Assembly: GCA_020740775.1 (NCBI GenBank)
Contig: JAHEWK010000025.1
Location: 620,001 to 684,000, forward strand
DNA from: Ilyonectria destructans
Taxonomy: Eukaryota > Ascomycota > Sordariomycetes > Hypocreales > Nectriaceae
Reading direction: 5' to 3'
Length of the DNA stretch: 64,000 bases
In this document: piece after piece, positions 60,601-64,000 of the stretch
Position numbering within the stretch: the first letter of the stretch is position 1
How the letters are laid out: each line of letters opens with the position of its first letter
Notes under the pieces: model-generated
What the model was told of the DNA's origin: nothing
Seen by the model: only the letters and a program-made list of their open reading frames with translations
Databases searched by the model: none
Made by a program: the position numbers and the translations under genes

Positions 60601-62971
60601 GCATCGCCGCCTGTACGAAAGTAGTAACAGAAACCAATCCCAAAAACCAATTGCCGCATGTCTCCAAACATACAGCCCCAGAGATACGCATCTGGGCATA
60701 GGCAGGAGCCAATCCAATCCGCACATCTCGCGTCAGCTTGAACGGAACCTACCCATCCACAGATTGTGTCTGGCTTTGCGAGGGTCACTCTAATTTGATG
60801 CCTGGGATACTTTCGCGTTCGGAGGAGTATCACGCTACCACTGAGCTCGCCAACGAACCTCAACCTACACATGTTTTGTTCGTCTCATAACGACGGGAGT
60901 TTCTTATGTACCCTCTTTATGTTCCTGTCTGACAGCGCCATCACAGTTTCGCGAATGACTTGGGGTAGTGGCTAGAACAGTTCAGACCCCTCATGGTCCA
61001 CCGTCAGCATCCACGGCGCTTCTATCCTTAAAAAGTTCCCCTCAAATCCGATGACTCGTCAATAGCGAAGTATCAAAGACATTGACCAAATGGGAAAGGA
61101 GCAGAATGGCATCGTTGGGGGGATCTAGCGGGCCGTCACGGGCCAGAGCCGGGGCCAGAGACGAGACTATGACGTTGCAGCATCGGTGGCTTGAGATAGT
61201 CTGAGTCGAGCTCGAATCGCGAGAGGTGTGCCGGAGATGCATATGGGCTACGGATAAAATCGGGCTACAATCTCAAGCCCTGGCGAATAGGGGCACAAGC
61301 TGATGGCGTCTGTGGCGAAGGGTTTTGTTTGATGTCAGGGGAGCTATCGGTTAGTCTTGCGATCAAGCTGCGCACTAGATGCGTGGTCTAGCGGCTTTCG
61401 CCGCCGCCGTCTCATCGATCCAGGCGCACCACAGGATAATGGGGTAGGTAGGGAGACTCGATAGTGTCCCGTGGGAGGTGATGTTTTTGCCTGGGGGCTG
61501 ATGGGTGATGCGGGAGGTGGACGCAAGGGGGGAAGGCAGAAGTTGGATCCGAGGAGATGTGTGTGTGTGTGTTTGAAATGTCCGAGGGTCCTTGGGGGTC
61601 TTAGGGTCTGACTAGGATCTTTTTGGATAGCACGCGCGCAAAAAAGCAAGAGAAGCAAGAGAGATTGTGATGTGAGACAAGGCTGGGCCTGGGGCGAGGT
61701 CATCGGTAAGGAGGCGGAAGAGGGGGAAATGTGAGATGACCGATTTGTCGATGTCACGGCATGGCTTGGGGAAGAGGGAGGAGAGGTCAAAGGAAGATAG
61801 AGAGTGGTCCGGGGAATTGGGAAGGTTCTGGCGATGGCGTTGGGTGTAGCCGACACTTTGCTTGAGTGAGGGTGAGCTTTGTCGATCTAGATATTTATCT
61901 CCGGGGCTCAAGTAGTGGTGATAGTGTAAATAGATATGGAGTTTAGTTGGTGTCGGAAACCGGAGTCCGGAGCACTGACCGGGGTGACATGCACAATGGC
62001 CGATAGGAGGATGGGCGCTGGAGGGAATGTAACGAACTAGAGTGCAGCGATGCATTCTTGATCGACGCAGGAAAAGACGAAAGGCGGGGGCTTTGGGGCT
62101 CGACCATCTTTGGCAGTTGGAAGCACCCCGGTACTGTATCGGGCCGGATCTGGCACTTTGTTGCCATTAGCTAGTACTATACACTGGGTACTCTTAGGGT
62201 CCCCGCCATCGACAAATCACGGGCAGCGCCGAGCGCAAAGGCCCCCCGAGTCCTTTGGCGATGGGTCCCGGCGGGGGCGGGCTCTTTTCTGGACCCCAAC
62301 TGGTCCGGCAAAAGCTCCAGCGCGATTTAGACACAAGGTGCAAACGAACCAAGACACAAGCGACAAGTCATTCACGGGTCAGAGACGCAGTCAGTGACTC
62401 TTCTCACTCTTAACTCTGTCACCTTTGGTCACAGGGAGTCGGCGAGGGAACTAACAGAAACAGAAAAAGAAAAACAAGATGAGTTTAAAAAGAAAAGAAG
62501 AGACAAACTCTCCCGCCTGTTCCGGGCACACAAGATAGTTGCCGAGTCGTTGGCCGGCGGTTTAGTGGCTTGCGCTTCATTCATCTTAAAGGACAATTCC
62601 CTCAGAATATCTCGCCTCTGTCCAGATCTATGGCCTTGAATTGCACCGAATCGTCAGTGATACTTACCAGACCCCACTGGGAAGCGGCTGCCTCTAGAGA
62701 ACATTTATCTGAACTCCTAAACCAAAGCCGCTGAGGCTGAGGCGTACATATTTGTCTTGCCCCAGTTATACTTAAACGCCCTCCGCCCTCACAGTATATC
62801 GGCACAAAACTCCCCTTCCAACCTCAACAAACAATAGCTATATCAGAATCCGTTCTTCTCGCCAAATCCCCTCGAAACTCCCACCATACCCACAGCAACC
62901 CCCGTCGTCCGACCTCAGCCGTCTTCCTCACCGGTTGCCCGCATCCTGCCTCGGATGTCAGTATCTCCAAA
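57700..62971. other. 5.3-kb gene-poor region upstream of the NsdD-like gene
   Basis: No gene with recognisable motifs on either strand. Features seen: a (CA)n run at about 58453-58467, a (GT)n run at about 61558-61573, and a pyrimidine-rich + strand just before 62972 (about 62770-62960) typical of fungal core promoters. The region probably contains the regulatory sequence and 5' UTR of the gene at 62972. Confidence 0.5.
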
Positions 62972-64000
62972 ATGATCTCCTGGGTGGAGCCCCAAAAGCC
63001 GATCGACAACGACGAATGTTCGAATCGCCAATCGCTGCCATCTATCCCCGAATTCATCTCAGGCGCCAAGCCCTCTTCCTATCCTCCCACACCATCCTCT
63101 AGCATGCAGCCTGACACCATCCTACCTTCGCCTTTCGCACCTGCTCCTCGCCCATACCCCGAAGCTGAGAAGCACTCGTCTCCCCAAACTCCGCATTCGG
63201 CTTTGTCATTTTCTCCCCGACAGGATGCTTTGCCGACCTCAGACGCGCCGAGGCCCCCTTTCAGCAATCTTCCATCTCTACCACCAGCCTCAGACCGACG
63301 CCCGAACCCGTTTTCAAAGCCAGACTTACCTCTTCCACATCACGTTCCCGAGCAGCAAAAGCCTCCTCAGCCTTCTCACCCATTCAACGGAGTGTATGCG
63401 CACCCCCCACCGCCACCAGCTCTGGTATCCTATCGGCAGGATCAACTACCTCCTGATCAGATGCCACTACCTGCGTATTCAATTTCCACTCAACACGCTA
63501 TTCCACCCCCTGCTCCGAGGCGGTACGACCTCAGACCAGTGCCTCATGCTGAGGAGGAAGATTACCCTGCTCGAGCCAGATACGATGCCACGATTAATGG
63601 ACACTTCGAGAGCTGGACCTATCAGGACTCGCTGAGCCGGGTAAGTTTTGCCTATTTCGAACTTCGAATATGAGTTTTCGCTGATGCAGCCTAGCTCGGA
63701 ACTTTGTCGGGAACGATTCTCAATTTTGCAGAGGCCTACAGCAGAATCGCCCTAGAACAGTACGGACCATACCACGTTCCCGAAATACTACCGACAGAAC
63801 GTGAAGTTAGTGGCATGCTTGGAAACGTCAACCTCACCAAGCGTTGGTTGGAGCAAGTGAGAGATCTGGTGCAGACGTCGATACAGAACCAGAGGGCTCG
63901 TGGGAGAGCGAAAATGAAGGGCCCTTGCGAGGAAGAACATGACGTGTTAATGTCTGGAGACGGGGTGATGCCTCGATATGACACCATTAAGTTTAAGAAG
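62972..64000 (+). CDS. nsdD: NsdD-type GATA transcription factor, 5' part, diverged (runs off the window)
   Basis: NsdD is a GATA zinc-finger regulator of sexual development and conidiation in ascomycetes. Exon 1 (62972-63640, 223 codons) is a proline-rich region (SPFAPAPRPYPE, DQMPLPAYSIS) ending RYDATINGHFESWTYQDSLSR. A 54-nt intron (63641-63694; GTAAGT, GCTGATG branch, CCTAG) follows. Exon 2 has the conserved helical region NFAEAYSRIALEQYG, LPTEREVSGMLGNV, LEQVRDLVQTSIQN and the linker toward the zinc finger, which lies beyond the edge. Residues that I remember as nearly invariant in NsdD differ (HGAHPIPERLP reads YGPYHVPEILP; MLSNV reads MLGNV; ERAREGAKMKG reads QRARGRAKMKG). This suggests a paralogue under relaxed constraint rather than the core gene. 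No stop is seen up to the edge. Confidence 0.82.

Noticed and set aside
60810..60880. tRNA-like A box on the minus strand (GGCGAGCTCAGTGGTAG) with a GATAC/GTATC stem
   Set aside because: No matching T-arm (GGTTC-type B box) or acceptor stem follows at the right distance.
61344..62055. Two overlapping minus-strand frames rich in Ser/Pro/Leu
   Set aside because: Low-complexity, no domain, and located in the probable promoter region of the NsdD-like gene.

Overview
The window is filamentous-fungal DNA, most likely Fusarium or a close relative (Pezizomycotina, Sordariomycetes). Reasons: GT-AG introns of about 50-70 nt with CTAAC/CTGAC branch sites; Zn2Cys6, HSF and NsdD-type regulators; Fot1/pogo, Tc1, hAT and piggyBac transposons; and C-to-T/G-to-A decay of repeats that looks like repeat-induced point mutation (RIP). 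It reads as an accessory or otherwise repeat-rich compartment: few intact genes, many broken ones, and nested transposons.

Layout. 0-5.8 kb: a fatty acid synthase beta-subunit gene that has lost most of its N-terminal acetyltransferase domain, is fused in frame to a tandem-chromodomain sequence, and has a frameshift near 4.9 kb. 6.4-15.2 kb: a transposon nest. A pogo element carries a MITE and two solo LTRs. Beside it lie a truncated copy of an integrase-type transposon (B1), a piggyBac relic and a hAT element. 16.1-21.1 kb: a GH2 beta-galactosidase with one in-frame stop, convergent with a lactose-permease-like sugar transporter that is cut off at a transposon. 21.1-26.9 kb: a decayed pogo-type element abutting an apparently intact Tc1 element, which itself contains a hAT-type non-autonomous element. 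27.5-28.6 kb: a decayed extended short-chain reductase. 28.8-30.7 kb: a second Fot1/pogo element. 32.0-33.6 kb: an intact secreted tannase/feruloyl-esterase-family gene. 33.9-35.1 kb: a decayed membrane-type short-chain dehydrogenase. 37.7-42.7 kb: a Zn2Cys6 regulator convergent with an intact seven-exon acyl-CoA ligase. 43.7-47.0 kb: a complete copy (B2) of the integrase-type transposon with 26-bp terminal inverted repeats. 47.7-50.2 kb: a broken copy of the heat-shock factor gene. 51.3-56.2 kb: a large RIP-damaged OrsD/DUF3505-RecQ-type helicase gene. 56.6-57.7 kb: a broken gene of unknown function. 57.7-63.0 kb: gene-poor. From 63.0 kb to the edge: the 5' part of a diverged NsdD-type GATA regulator.

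Gene logic. The genes most likely to work are the tannase-family esterase, the acyl-CoA ligase, the Zn2Cys6 regulator, the Tc1 transposase and perhaps the NsdD-like gene. The beta-galactosidase and permease look like a lactose/galactoside utilisation pair in decay. Copies of three normally single-copy core genes (FAS beta, HSF1, NsdD) lie within 64 kb, all altered. The most novel structural signal is that three different pogo-type elements share one terminal layout: a 7-9 bp tip followed by iterated 17-bp units. In the two elements with a transposase, the units are expanded at the downstream end. 17 bp is also the length of the CENP-B box bound by the pogo-derived CENP-B protein.

All functional calls come from reading motifs by eye; no database search was run.
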